Source: Roseithermus sacchariphilus (lineage in GTDB: Bacteria > Bacteroidota > Rhodothermia > Rhodothermales > MEBIC09517). Taken from it: DNA of 64,000 nt. A model generated the notes under the pieces. The model was not told where the DNA came from. It saw only the letters and a program-made list of their open reading frames with translations, and did no database searches. Positions 11,332 through 20,608 of the stretch are shown piece after piece. Within the stretch, counting starts at the first letter, position 1. Each line of letters begins with the position of its first letter. The stretch covers positions 1,287,447-1,351,446 of the forward strand of contig CP030158.1 in the NCBI GenBank assembly GCA_003285105.1. Reading direction: 5' to 3'. The position numbers and the translations under genes are program-made.

Positions 11332-13014
11332 ATGGCACACAACACGTACGCAATCGGTCTGGACTTCGGCACCAACTCCGTGCGCGCGCTGGTGGTGGAG
11401 GTGCAGACGGGCCGGGAAGTCGGCACCAGCGTCTTCCCGTATCCTTCCGGGCAGGCGGGCATTCTGCTGGACGACCGGGACCCCGACCTGGCCCGGCAGC
11501 ATCCGGCGGATTACCTCCAGGGCCTCGAAACCAGCATCCGCGAGGCCCTGGCCGATGCCGCCCGCCACGAGGGCTTCGCCCCCGAGCGGGTCGTCGGCCT
11601 CGGCATCGACACGACCGGATCGACGCCGATCCCGGTCGACGCCGAGGGGCAGCCGCTGGCGTTCGATCCACGCTTTCGGGACAACCTCAACGCGTACGTG
11701 TGGCTCTGGAAGGATCACACGAGCCACGCCGAGGCGGCCGAGATCACCGCGCACGCCCGGGCCACGCGGCCGGCCTATCTGGCCAAGTGCGGCGGCACCT
11801 ACAGCTCCGAGTGGTTCTGGTCGAAGCTCCTGCACTGTGCCCGCATCGACCCGGAGGTCTTCGACGCCGCCTACACCTGGGTCGAGCATGCGGACTGGAT
11901 GCCGGCCGTGCTGACCGGCACGGAGCATCCCCACCGCCTCAAGCGCGGCATCTGCGCCGCCGGCCACAAGGCCCTCTATCACCCTTCCTGGGGCGGCTAT
12001 CCGGACGCCGAGTTTCTCCGGGGCCTGGACGAGCGGCTGGTTCGCGTGCGGGCCACGCTGCCGGAGACGACCTACAACACGGCGCAGGCCGTGGGCACCC
12101 TCACCCCCGCCTGGGCCGAGCGCCTGGGCCTGCCGGCCGGCCTGCCCGTGGCCGCCGGCGCGTTCGACGCGCACCTCGGGGCCGTCGGCTCCGGCATCGC
12201 CCCCGGCACGCTCGTCAAGATCATCGGCACCTCCACCTGCGACCTCATGGTGGCGCCGCTCGATCAGGACCTGGCCGACATCCCCGGCCTCTGCGGCATC
12301 GTGCCCGAGTCCGTCTTGCCGGGGCAGTACGGCCTGGAGGCCGGCCAGTCCGCCGTGGGAGACATCTTCGACTGGTTCGTCCGCACCATCCGTCCGGCGG
12401 GCATGGACCACGACGCCCTGACGGCTGCCGCCGAGCGCCTGCGTCCCGGCGAGAGCGGCTTGCTGGCGCTGGACTGGCACAACGGCAACCGCACCGTGCT
12501 GGTGGACCAGCGCCTGACGGGCCTCGTGCTCGGCCTGACGCTGCACACCACCCCGGCCGAACTCTACCGCGCCTTCGTGGAGGCCACCGCCTTCGGCGCA
12601 CGCGTCATCATGGAGCGCTACGAGGCCTACGGCGTGCCGGTGGAGCGCATCGTCAACTGCGGCGGCATCTCGGCCAAGAACCGCATGGTGATGCAGATCT
12701 ACGCCGACGTGATGGGCCGCCCGCTGATGATCTCGCGAAGCACGCAGACCTGTGCGCTCGGGGCGGCGATGAGCGGGGCCGTGGTGGCGGGCGCCGGAGC
12801 CGGCGGCCACGCCAGCTTCGCCGAGGCCATCGAGGCCATGACCGGCGTGCAGGAAACCGTCTTCGAGCCCATCCCCGCCCACCAGCGCGTCTACGACCGC
12901 CTCTTTGCCCTCTACCGCCGTCTGCACGATGCCTTCGGCGTCGAGGGCGTCTCGGACGACCTGTACGACGTCATGAAAACCCTTCTGACCATCCGCGACG
13001 AAGCGCGCCGCTGA
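11332..13014 (+). CDS. araB: ribulokinase
   Basis: 560 residues, FGGY-family carbohydrate kinase, phosphorylating L-ribulose to L-ribulose-5-phosphate. The N-terminal ATPase motif IGLDFGTNSVRA, the substrate region GIDTTGSTPIPVD, the central KIIGTSTCDLM and C-terminal NCGGISAKNRMVMQIYADV fit bacterial AraB. The length is typical for AraB (about 560), longer than xylulokinase or glycerol kinase. It follows the isomerase by 57 bp, and its stop lies one base before the epimerase start, which indicates translational coupling. Confidence 0.93.
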   Translation: MAHNTYAIGLDFGTNSVRALVVEVQTGREVGTSVFPYPSGQAGILLDDRDPDLARQHPADYLQGLETSIREALADAARHEGFAPERVVGLGIDTTGSTPIPVDAEGQPLAFDPRFRDNLNAYVWLWKDHTSHAEAAEITAHARATRPAYLAKCGGTYSSEWFWSKLLHCARIDPEVFDAAYTWVEHADWMPAVLTGTEHPHRLKRGICAAGHKALYHPSWGGYPDAEFLRGLDERLVRVRATLPETTYNTAQAVGTLTPAWAERLGLPAGLPVAAGAFDAHLGAVGSGIAPGTLVKIIGTSTCDLMVAPLDQDLADIPGLCGIVPESVLPGQYGLEAGQSAVGDIFDWFVRTIRPAGMDHDALTAAAERLRPGESGLLALDWHNGNRTVLVDQRLTGLVLGLTLHTTPAELYRAFVEATAFGARVIMERYEAYGVPVERIVNCGGISAKNRMVMQIYADVMGRPLMISRSTQTCALGAAMSGAVVAGAGAGGHASFAEAIEAMTGVQETVFEPIPAHQRVYDRLFALYRRLHDAFGVEGVSDDLYDVMKTLLTIRDEARR

Positions 13015-13015
13015 C

Positions 13016-13720
13016 ATGACCCACGAAGCCCTCAAACGTGCCGTCTGGCAGGCCAACCTGGACATCGTCCGCGCCGGGCTCGTCGAACTGACCTGGGGCA
13101 ATGCCAGCGGCGTGGACCGTGCCGCCGGCGTCATGGTCATCAAGCCCAGCGGCGTCCCCTACGATCGCCTCCGCCCCGAGGCCATGGTCGTGCTGGACCT
13201 GGCCACCGGCGAGCCGATCGAAGGGGACCTGCGGCCGTCGTCGGACGCGCCCACCCACCGCGTCCTCTACCAGCAGTTCGACGGCATAGGCGGGGTGGTG
13301 CACACCCACTCCAGCCACGCCGTGAGCTGGGCCCAGGCCGAGCGCGACTTGCCCTGCCTGGGAACCACCCACGCCGATCATTTCCACGGCCCCATCCCCG
13401 TCACCCGCCGCCTGCATCCCGAGGAGATCCGCGAGGCCTACGAACACCACACCGGCACCGTGATCGTGGAGCGCTTCCGCCGCGACGGGCTGGACCCCAC
13501 CCACATCCCTGGTGTGCTCGTGGCCGGGCACGGGCCGTTCGCCTGGGGGCCCGACCCCGCCGCCGCCGTCGAAAACGCCATCGTGCTGGAATCGGTGGCT
13601 CGAATGGCGCTGCATACGTACCTTCTCAACCCGTCCGTCCGGCCCATCGACGGCGCGCTCCTCGACAAGCACTTCCTGCGCAAGCACGGCCCCGGGGCCT
13701 ACTACGGTCAGGTGTCCTAG
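13016..13720 (+). CDS. araD: L-ribulose-5-phosphate 4-epimerase
   Basis: 234 residues, class II aldolase/epimerase fold. It converts L-ribulose-5-phosphate to D-xylulose-5-phosphate, the last step before the pentose phosphate pathway (an rpe gene is present at 55.9 kb). Zinc ligands His96 and His98 (VVHTHSSHA) and His172 (VAGHGPF) fall at positions equivalent to E. coli AraD His95, His97 and His171. TWGNASG and HADHFHG are further AraD signatures. It begins one base after the araB stop. Confidence 0.94.
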   Translation: MTHEALKRAVWQANLDIVRAGLVELTWGNASGVDRAAGVMVIKPSGVPYDRLRPEAMVVLDLATGEPIEGDLRPSSDAPTHRVLYQQFDGIGGVVHTHSSHAVSWAQAERDLPCLGTTHADHFHGPIPVTRRLHPEEIREAYEHHTGTVIVERFRRDGLDPTHIPGVLVAGHGPFAWGPDPAAAVENAIVLESVARMALHTYLLNPSVRPIDGALLDKHFLRKHGPGAYYGQVS

Positions 13721-13791
13721 TGCCCCCGCGGAGCCGCCGTCTGCCGCCGCCGGCTCGTGCCCCTTTCACCCCCAGCCCCTGCAGAGCGTAC

Positions 13792-15546
13792 ATGACCACC
13801 CTCGCCCCTCTCGACTGGATCATCATCGCCGGGTATTTCCTCCTGATCCTTGGCCTGGCCTGGTGGGTGATCCGCCAGCGAACGGACACCCCCACCGACT
13901 ACTTTCTGGCCGGGCGCCATCTCGGATGGTTCATCGTGGGGGCTTCGATCTTCGCCTCCAACATCGGCTCGGAGCACCTCGTCGGCCTGGCCGGCTCCGG
14001 GGCCACCGACGGCGTTGCGATGGCCCACTACGAGCTCCACGCGTGGTGCCTGCTGGTGCTGGGCTGGGTGATGGTGCCCTTCTACATGCGCGCGAAGGTG
14101 TTCACCATGCCGGAGTTCCTGGAGCGCCGCTTCTCGCCCGCGGCGCGGACGCTGCTGTCGCTCATCTCGCTGGTGGCCTATGTGCTGACCAAGATCGCCG
14201 TGGGCATCTTTGCCGGCGGCATCGTCTTCAGCGTGTTGATGCCGGACCTGAACCTCTTCGGGCTCAACAGCTTCTGGATCGGCTCGGTGCTCGTCATCGT
14301 GTTCACCGGGATCTACACCATCCTGGGCGGCCTGCGTGCGGTGGCCTACACGGAAGCGCTTCAGACGATCATCCTGGTGCTCGGCTCGTTCATGGTGCTG
14401 ATCTATGGGCTGAAGGCCATCGGCGGATGGGACCAGCTCTATGCCATTGCCGGCTCCGAGATGTTCAACCTCTGGAAGCCGCTCGTCCCGGAAGGGTTTA
14501 CGGCCACCTGGGCGCCCGTCCGCACCGACGACGTGATGGCGTGGTACTTCAACGACCAGTACCCGTGGGTCGGCATGCTCTTCTGCGCCCCGATCGTGGG
14601 CCTGTGGTACTGGACGACGGACCAGTACATCGTGCAGCGTGTGCTGGGCGCGCCGAACGAGACGGAGGCGCGGCGCGGCAGCATCGCGGCGGCCCTGCTG
14701 AAGCTCCTCCCGGTCTTCATCTTCATCATCCCCGGCATCATTGCCTTCGCGCTGGCCAAGACGGGCCAGGTGCAGGCCCTGCAGGAGGCGATGATGGATG
14801 AAAACGGTGAGATCATCCGCGAGAACGCCCAGGCGGCCTTCCCGCTGCTGGTGGCCCACGTCCTGCCCGTCGGCGTGCGGGGCATCGTGGTGGCGGGCCT
14901 GCTGGCGGCGCTGATGAGCTCGCTGGCCGGCGTCTTCAATGCCTCCTCCACGCTCTTCACGATGGACTTCTACAGCCGTCTGCGGCCCAACACGAGCGAG
15001 CAGCACCTGGTCTGGATGGGCCGCGTGGCTACGACCGTCATGGTCGTCATCGGGCTGGCGTGGATTCCGGTGATCCAGGGCGGACGAGGGCTGTACGACT
15101 ACCTGCAGGGGGTGCAGGCCTATCTGGCCCCCCCCATCTTCGTGGTCTTCTTCCTCGGGGTGTTCAACAAACGCCTCAACAAGCACGGCTGCCTCTGGGC
15201 GCTGGGTGTCGGCTTCGCCCTGGGCCTCTTCCGCCTGGTCGTCGATACGCCCGTGGCCCTCATCGAAGGCTTCTCCTACACCGAAGGCTCCTTCTTCTGG
15301 ATCATCAACAACATCTTCTTCCAGTATTACAGCCTCGCCATCTTCCTGGTCTGCGTGGCCGTCATGATCGGCGTCAGCTACATGACCGAACCGCCCGCCT
15401 ACGAGAAGATCCGCGGCCTCACCTACGGCACGCTCACCGAGCAGGACCGGGCCGAGAGCCGGGCGAGCTGGACGTGGGTGGACGTGGCCCTCTCCGCGCT
15501 GGTGCTCGCGCTCATCCTGGCGGCCTACCTCTACTTCACCGGCTGA
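13792..15546 (+). CDS. sodium/solute symporter (SSS family), probable arabinose importer
   Basis: 584 residues with about 13-14 hydrophobic segments spread over the whole length, typical of SGLT-like Na+/sugar symporters. The first segment starts at residue ~10 (WIIIAGYFLLILGLAWWV), followed by the family motif FLAGRHLGWF and GSEHLVGLAGSGATDG. The ATG at 13792 was chosen because an upstream in-frame GTG overlapping the araD stop would add a Pro/Arg-rich tail. It lies in the inner membrane. Its position right after araD makes L-arabinose the likely substrate (inference). Confidence 0.88.
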   Translation: MTTLAPLDWIIIAGYFLLILGLAWWVIRQRTDTPTDYFLAGRHLGWFIVGASIFASNIGSEHLVGLAGSGATDGVAMAHYELHAWCLLVLGWVMVPFYMRAKVFTMPEFLERRFSPAARTLLSLISLVAYVLTKIAVGIFAGGIVFSVLMPDLNLFGLNSFWIGSVLVIVFTGIYTILGGLRAVAYTEALQTIILVLGSFMVLIYGLKAIGGWDQLYAIAGSEMFNLWKPLVPEGFTATWAPVRTDDVMAWYFNDQYPWVGMLFCAPIVGLWYWTTDQYIVQRVLGAPNETEARRGSIAAALLKLLPVFIFIIPGIIAFALAKTGQVQALQEAMMDENGEIIRENAQAAFPLLVAHVLPVGVRGIVVAGLLAALMSSLAGVFNASSTLFTMDFYSRLRPNTSEQHLVWMGRVATTVMVVIGLAWIPVIQGGRGLYDYLQGVQAYLAPPIFVVFFLGVFNKRLNKHGCLWALGVGFALGLFRLVVDTPVALIEGFSYTEGSFFWIINNIFFQYYSLAIFLVCVAVMIGVSYMTEPPAYEKIRGLTYGTLTEQDRAESRASWTWVDVALSALVLALILAAYLYFTG

Positions 15547-15563
15547 GCGACGTCCTCTGCCCG

Positions 15564-16901
15564 ATGCATTCCGGTCTGTTCACCCGCCTGCTGCCGATCC
15601 TGGGGCTGCTCGCCCTGCTGCTGACGGCCTGCTCCGACCCCGTCGGGGCAGAGGGGGACGACGGAGGGGGGTGCACGCTGTCGCCGCTGCCCTACCACGA
15701 TGCCCCGACGCTGCGCGGGGACGTCCGGGACGTGCACGATCCGGCGATCATCCGGCAGGGGAGCGCCTACTACCTCTTCTCCACGGGCCACGGCATCCCC
15801 ATCCGCCGCTCCTCCAACCTGATCGACTGGACGCTGGTGGGGCGGGTCTTCGAGCAGACGGACGTGCCGGGCTGGGCCGAGACGATGATCCCGGGGGTGG
15901 AATTCCCCTGGGCGCCGGACGTCTCCTTCTTCAACGGTCGCTTCCATCTGTACTATTCCATCTCGACGTTCGGCAGCCAGCGCTCGGCCATCGGGCTGGC
16001 CACGAACCCGACGCTGGACCGTACCCGCCCGGACTACCGGTGGACGGATCATGGCGCGGTTCTGGAGTCGCGCCCGGGGCTGGATGACTTCAATGCCATC
16101 GATCCGAACGTGGCGTTCGATGCGTCCGGGCAGCCCTGGCTGGCGTGGGGCTCCTTCTGGGGCGGCATCCGCCTGCGCCGTATCGACCCGGCGACGGGCT
16201 TCCTCGCGCCGCAGGACGAGACGGTGCATGCCATCGCTGCGCGTCCGCAGGCCTCGGCCATCGAGGCCCCCTTCATCGTGCGGCGTGGCGATGCCTTCTA
16301 CCAGTTCGTCGCCTTCGACTCCTGCTGCCAGGGTGCCAACAGCACGTACCGGGTGATGGTGGGACGTGCCGAGCACATCACGGGGCCGTACCTGGACCGC
16401 TCGGGCCGGGCGATGATGGAGGGCGGGGGCACGCCGGTGCTGGAGGGCTATGGACGCATCCGGGGGCCCGGTCATCCCGCTATCCTCTCGGAAAACGGGC
16501 ACTTCTATCTGGTGCATCATTTCTACGATGCCGAGGACGGCGGCGTCCCGAAGCTTCAGATCCGCCCCTTGCTCTGGGACGCCGAGGGCTGGCCGCTGGC
16601 CGGTGAACCGTACGCCGGCGGGGCCTTCCCGGTCGCCGAAACCCCGCCCGACGTGGTCGGCACCTGGGGGCATGCCGTCGGCGCGCTGCCGCCCTTCCAG
16701 ATCACCCTCACCGCCGACGGGCGCATCGAACGGTGCAACGGCGGCGGCACCTGGTCGCTGGACGGCCAGACGCTTACCCTGCGCTGGACCGATGCGGACG
16801 GCGCTGCGGCCTCCACGGAGGTGGTGATGGTCTCTCCGGAAGGTACGTGGTACGTCGGCCGGGCGGACGACGGCACGCTGATCCGTGGGGCCCGGCCCTG
16901 A
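15564..16901 (+). CDS. lipoprotein GH43 endo-1,5-alpha-L-arabinanase-like
   Basis: 445 residues. A lipoprotein signal peptide ends at the lipobox LLTAC (Cys23), so the enzyme is membrane-anchored, possibly on the cell surface. The GH43 propeller triad is Asp59 (DVHDPAI), Asp180 (NAIDPNVAF) and Glu234 (SAIEAPF), and GSFWGG is typical of arabinanases. From ~residue 355 follows the small C-terminal beta-barrel domain seen in extracellular endo-arabinanases (GTWGHAVG to the end). The frame extends far upstream inside the symporter, but the start at 15564 gives the lipoprotein signal and lies 17 bp after the symporter stop. It would cut arabinan backbones to feed the intracellular pathway. Confidence 0.9.
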   Translation: MHSGLFTRLLPILGLLALLLTACSDPVGAEGDDGGGCTLSPLPYHDAPTLRGDVRDVHDPAIIRQGSAYYLFSTGHGIPIRRSSNLIDWTLVGRVFEQTDVPGWAETMIPGVEFPWAPDVSFFNGRFHLYYSISTFGSQRSAIGLATNPTLDRTRPDYRWTDHGAVLESRPGLDDFNAIDPNVAFDASGQPWLAWGSFWGGIRLRRIDPATGFLAPQDETVHAIAARPQASAIEAPFIVRRGDAFYQFVAFDSCCQGANSTYRVMVGRAEHITGPYLDRSGRAMMEGGGTPVLEGYGRIRGPGHPAILSENGHFYLVHHFYDAEDGGVPKLQIRPLLWDAEGWPLAGEPYAGGAFPVAETPPDVVGTWGHAVGALPPFQITLTADGRIERCNGGGTWSLDGQTLTLRWTDADGAAASTEVVMVSPEGTWYVGRADDGTLIRGARP

Positions 16902-16968
16902 GCGACAGGCCCCGTCCTGCAGGGCGGGGAGGATGTCAACTGATCTCCCATAGGCCCATAGGGTTGCC

Positions 16969-17982
16969 ATGGTCCCGCGTGTTTTTGCAGGCGCTCTGCT
17001 GGTAGCGGTGGTGCTACCCGGGATGGCTGCACAGGCCCAGTCCCCGTCCATCCGCGTCCATGACCCCGTCCTGATCCGAGCGGACAGCACCTACTACCTC
17101 TTCGCCACGGGGCGCGGCATCGCCGTGTGGTCTTCCCCGGACCTGCTCACCTGGGAGCGGCAGCCGCCCGTGTTCGCCGAGCCGCCCGTGTGGGCCCGCG
17201 ACGTGGTGCCCGACTTTTCGAATCACATCTGGGCGCCGGACATCGCCTACCACAACGGGACCTACTACCTCTACTTTTCCGTCTCGGCCTTCGGTCGCAA
17301 TACTTCGGCCATCGGTGTGGCCACGAACACCACCCTCGACCCGAACGACCCCGACTTTCGATGGGTGGACCGGGGCATCGTCGTCCGCTCCGTGCCGGGG
17401 CGAGATCTGTGGAATGCCATCGACCCCAACCTGGCGTTCGACGACGAGGGCACACCCTGGCTGGCCTTCGGCTCCTTCTGGGGCGGCCTCAAACTGGTCC
17501 GGATGGCCGATCCGCCGATCCGGGTTGCGACCCCGGAGGTCTGGCATACCATCGCGGCGCGGCATCGCTACTGGAAGCTCGACGAGCGCGACGCCGGGGA
17601 CGCGACGAGCAGCGCCGTCGAAGCGCCCTTCATCTTCAAAAAGGGCGATTTCTACTACCTCTTTGCCTCGTGGGACTTCTGCTGCCGGGGTATGAACAGC
17701 ACCTACAAGGTGGTCGTGGGCCGGTCCCGCCACATCACGGGGCCGTATGTGGACAAAGAGGGGGAGAAGATGGTGCATGGAGGCGGCTCGGTCGTCGTCC
17801 GGGGCTTCGAGCAGAGCCCCCGCTGGGTCGCCGGAGGGCATAACGGCGTCTACACCTTCGACGGTATCGACTACCTGGTGCTGCATGCCTATGATGCGAC
17901 CGACGAGGGCCGCTCCAGGCTGGTCATTCGACCCATCGAATGGGACGATGAGGGCTGGCCGACGGTCACGCTCCCGGACTGA
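16969..17982 (+). CDS. secreted GH43 endo-1,5-alpha-L-arabinanase-like
   Basis: 337 residues with a cleavable signal peptide (cleavage near AAQAQ, residue 24). Single GH43 propeller: Asp32 (VHDPVLI), Asp152 (NAIDPNLAF), Glu218 (AVEAPFIF), with GSFWGGLKL. It is a paralogue of the preceding lipoprotein (shared WAPDV/I..., AIGVATN, DFCCRG / DSCCQG blocks) but lacks the C-terminal extra domain. It lies 67 bp downstream and probably ends the arabinose operon. Together they suggest one anchored and one soluble arabinanase. Confidence 0.9.
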   Translation: MVPRVFAGALLVAVVLPGMAAQAQSPSIRVHDPVLIRADSTYYLFATGRGIAVWSSPDLLTWERQPPVFAEPPVWARDVVPDFSNHIWAPDIAYHNGTYYLYFSVSAFGRNTSAIGVATNTTLDPNDPDFRWVDRGIVVRSVPGRDLWNAIDPNLAFDDEGTPWLAFGSFWGGLKLVRMADPPIRVATPEVWHTIAARHRYWKLDERDAGDATSSAVEAPFIFKKGDFYYLFASWDFCCRGMNSTYKVVVGRSRHITGPYVDKEGEKMVHGGGSVVVRGFEQSPRWVAGGHNGVYTFDGIDYLVLHAYDATDEGRSRLVIRPIEWDDEGWPTVTLPD

Positions 17983-18068
17983 GCCCCGGCGTAGGACCAT
18001 CCCGCTGCGGGGGCGGCCGTGCGTCGTCCGAGGCGCGGGATGACCGGGGGCACGCGCCCGGATGGGGC

Positions 18069-18749
18069 TCAAAGCTCCTTGATGCGGATGTCGCGGAAGG
18101 CGATGCGGTGGCCGTGGCCGAGGAAGCCGATGGCGCCCCGCTCGTTGAACAGCCCCGGATGCGCGCGGCCGTCCACCGTGCGGCCGTCCGGGGCGACCTC
18201 CGTCAGGTCGACGTCGACGATGACGTGGCCGTTGAGGATGACGGTGATGCGGGTGCCTTCGGCGCGGATCTCCTGCTCGTTCCATGCCCCCACGGGCTTC
18301 TGGTGGCCCCGCTCGGCGGCGGCGACGCCGTAGATCGAGCCGTGGTACTGCCAGGGCTTCAGGTCGGCATACTCGGGCGCGCTGTCGTCCAGGATCTGGA
18401 TCTCCATGCCGTGGTAGGCAGCGTCCTTTCCGCGCTCGGCGCGGATGCCGACGCCGTTGTTGCCGCCGGGCTCCAGCTTGAAGGCAAAGCGCAGGACGAA
18501 GTCGCTGAAGTCGCGGTCGACGTACAGATTGCCACCTCCGTCTTTCAGGCAGATCAACTGGCCGTCCTCGACGGCATACCCGTCGGTGTCGCCTGTCCAG
18601 CCGGTGAGGTCGGTGCCGTTGAAGAGCGGGACGAAGCCGTCTTCGTCCGCTGCTGCGGCGACGCGCGGGGCGGGCTCGGGGGGCGGCGGTGCATCGGGCC
18701 GGCAGGCGGCCAGGAACAGCAGCGGCAGGACGGCGGCGTAGCGGGGCAT
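18069..18749 (-). CDS. DUF1080 family lipoprotein (3-keto-disaccharide hydrolase-like domain)
   Basis: 226 residues with a lipoprotein signal (LLFLAAC, Cys16), a Pro/Ala linker and one DUF1080 domain (FVPLFNGTDLTGW, NNGVGIRAERG, MEIQILDD, GSIYG, WNEQEIRAEGTRITVILNG). The family is laminarin-like in fold, and some members act on 3-keto-glycosides. Here only an extracytoplasmic carbohydrate role can be inferred. It is convergent with the GH43 gene and ends the arabinan region. Confidence 0.85.
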   Translation of the reverse strand: MPRYAAVLPLLFLAACRPDAPPPPEPAPRVAAAADEDGFVPLFNGTDLTGWTGDTDGYAVEDGQLICLKDGGGNLYVDRDFSDFVLRFAFKLEPGGNNGVGIRAERGKDAAYHGMEIQILDDSAPEYADLKPWQYHGSIYGVAAAERGHQKPVGAWNEQEIRAEGTRITVILNGHVIVDVDLTEVAPDGRTVDGRAHPGLFNERGAIGFLGHGHRIAFRDIRIKEL

Positions 18750-18862
18750 GGCAGGATGGGGTGGGGAAGGGGCAGAGGGCTCCGGGATCGAGAGCAGTAT
18801 ACGGCGGCCGTGTCAGGATGGGTAGCCCGGAGCGCGACACACCGGGCTGAATCGGCCCTTTA

Positions 18863-18878
18863 AACTTGTAACCAAGTT
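18863..18878. promoter_or_regulatory. perfect 6-4-6 inverted repeat upstream of dps
   Basis: AACTTG-TAAC-CAAGTT lies in the AT-rich leader 124 bp before the dps start. It may be an operator. It does not match the Fur or PerR consensus that I know. Confidence 0.4.
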
Positions 18879-19001
18879 ATTCATTTCCAAACATTAAGGC
18901 GTTTCATTCGTGTCAGATACCGAGGCAGCAAGGGGCTGGCCGGCCCGATGCCTGCCTTCGGTTTCACGGTATCCGACGAACCAATCCTTCGCCATATTCC
19001 C

Positions 19002-19535
19002 ATGAGCACGCAGAACGGACACGTCATCGAGAAGAACCCCATCGGGTTGTCTCAGGACTGCATGGAGCGGCTGGTGCCGGAGCTGGACCGCCACCTGGCT
19101 TCGCTCTTCGTCCTGTTCCATCAATACCAGAAGCATCACTGGCTCGTGAAAGGGCCGCAGTTCCGGGACCTGCATCTCTATCTGGAAGACGCCTACAACG
19201 AGGTTCACGCGCAGGCCGATGAGATCGCCGAGCGCATGACGGTGCTCGGGGGTCTGCCGACCAGCAGCCCCTCGGAGCAGGTGAAGCGGGCCTACATCGA
19301 GCACGAGCCGGAAGGCGAGCTCACCGTCCGCGAGATGCTGCAGAACGACCTGCGGGCGGAGCAGGAGCTGGCCCGGCGGTTCCGCGCCAGCATCCGCCTG
19401 GCCGCCGAGGTCGAGGACTACGGCACGGAGCAGATGCTCAAGCGGATGCTGTTCGCCATCGAGGAGCGAGCCCATCACCTGGATCACTACCTGGAGCGCA
19501 ACACCCTGGACCCGGAGGGCCGCCCGGCCGTCTGA
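19002..19535 (+). CDS. dps: Dps-type DNA-binding ferritin
   Basis: 177 residues. The ferroxidase motif spans residues ~40-80: HQYQKHHWLVKG, FRDLHLYLEDAY, then the D-x-x-x-E of ADEIAER. This is the Dps arrangement with ligands at the dimer interface. Dps dodecamers oxidise and store iron and protect DNA during oxidative stress or starvation. The ATG at 19002 was preferred over an in-frame ATG 54 bp upstream, because the extension is unrelated to Dps. It is followed by a CsbD-like gene, which gives a stress pair. Confidence 0.92.
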   Translation: MSTQNGHVIEKNPIGLSQDCMERLVPELDRHLASLFVLFHQYQKHHWLVKGPQFRDLHLYLEDAYNEVHAQADEIAERMTVLGGLPTSSPSEQVKRAYIEHEPEGELTVREMLQNDLRAEQELARRFRASIRLAAEVEDYGTEQMLKRMLFAIEERAHHLDHYLERNTLDPEGRPAV

Positions 19536-19599
19536 GCCCCGGCCCACCGCTCCCGCTGATCCGAACGCACCGCACACCACACACCTCATCATCCACACC

Positions 19600-19827
19600 A
19601 TGAAAGACGCCATCCAGGAACAGATCGACGCCAAATGGACGCAGTTCAAAGGCCGCCTCAAGGAGGCGTACGGGGCGCTCACGGACAGCGACCTCGACCG
19701 CTTCGAGGGGCGCCGCGATCAGCTCGTGGGCTACCTCAGCGAGACGACGGGCGAGGTACGCGAGCAGATCGAAGAGAAGATCAACGCGTGGCTGGACGGC
19801 ACGGGCTACACCTTCGAGAAGAAGTAG
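19600..19827 (+). CDS. CsbD family stress-response protein
   Basis: 75 residues, highly charged and helical, with the CsbD core (AKWTQFKGRLKEAYGALTDSDLDRFEGRRDQLVGYLSE). Members are general stress proteins of unknown biochemical role. It lies 64 bp after dps, with an intrinsic-type terminator 27 bp downstream, so the two genes probably share a transcript. Confidence 0.9.
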   Translation: MKDAIQEQIDAKWTQFKGRLKEAYGALTDSDLDRFEGRRDQLVGYLSETTGEVREQIEEKINAWLDGTGYTFEKK

Positions 19828-19854
19828 TCCTCCGTACCCGTTCGGTATGACGGC

Positions 19855-19889
19855 AAAGGGCTCCTCGCCAGAGTGGCGGGGAGCCCTTT
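19855..19889 (+). terminator. hairpin terminator after dps-csbD
   Basis: A 15-bp stem with one mismatch (AAAGGGCTCCTCGCC against GGCGGGGAGCCCTTT) and a 5-nt loop, ending in TTT. It separates the rightward pair from the leftward receiver gene. Confidence 0.8.
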
Positions 19890-19961
19890 GTGCGTACGGG
19901 GTGTCGCGGATCGTAGCCGGGCGCCGCGGGCCTGGACCAGCAGGGGCGTCTGTGCTGAGGA

Positions 19962-20516
19962 TCAGGCCGGCGGAACGGGGGAGGCCAGCACGCGCCGGAC
20001 CGCCGCGCGGAGTTCGTGGGCGCGGAAGGGTTTGTACAGGCACTCCGCCAGGCCGGACGCAAGCAGCATCGCCCGCTCCCGGTGCCAGCCGGTGGACGTC
20101 AGCCCGATCACCGCCGGAGTACGACCCGGATGCCGCAGCGCGTCGAGCACGCCCGCCCCGCGAAGCGGGCCCGGCAGCTCCATCGAGGCAATGACGAGGG
20201 CGACGGGTTCCTGGTGGAGGCAGGCCAGCGCCTCGGCCAGGGTAGAGGCCAGGCGGACGTCGTGGGAGGGCTCCAGCAGGATCTGTAGCAGCCGCTGTGT
20301 GGCCGGATCGGGGTCCAGGACCAGCACGGTGGCTCGCTCGCGCTCGGGCGGGTGCGGGATGGCCGGCCGGCGAACCGGTACCGGCGGAGGCCGGAGCATG
20401 GACGGCGTCAGAGGAACGGGCGGGGTCGGGGTCACCGGAGGGGCGAGACGGTTGACGAGGTGCCGGAGAACCCGGCAGAGAGACGACCGCGAGAGTGCGC
20501 CCAGTCTACCCCACAT
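19962..20516 (-). CDS. receiver-like protein without phosphoacceptor Asp
   Basis: 184 residues from the ATG at 20516. A Pro-rich N-terminal ~60 residues precede a response-regulator receiver fold (VLVLDPDP, LVIASMELPG, VIGLTSTG, YKPFRAHELRAAVRRVL). The acidic pair (Asp68, Asp70), Thr140 and Lys162 are present, but the phosphorylated Asp is Ser111, four residues before the conserved Pro. It is therefore probably an atypical or phosphorylation-independent receiver. There is no output domain and no kinase neighbour. A TTGACA sits just upstream of the start on this strand, but no -10 is clear. Upstream starts of the frame are unsupported. Confidence 0.7.
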   Translation of the reverse strand: MWGRLGALSRSSLCRVLRHLVNRLAPPVTPTPPVPLTPSMLRPPPVPVRRPAIPHPPERERATVLVLDPDPATQRLLQILLEPSHDVRLASTLAEALACLHQEPVALVIASMELPGPLRGAGVLDALRHPGRTPAVIGLTSTGWHRERAMLLASGLAECLYKPFRAHELRAAVRRVLASPVPPA

Positions 20517-20608
20517 CCGGGCGGCTGTCAACGCCTTTTGATCCACAAAAAACCCACATCCGACGGCAAGATATCCACATCCGTTCGCCGCGGGCGGGCC
20601 GTGGGCCG

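Noticed and set aside
15060-15563. Upstream extension of the lipoprotein GH43 frame into the symporter gene
   Set aside because: It overlaps the symporter C-terminus and encodes an Arg/Gly-rich sequence; the lipoprotein signal begins at 15564.
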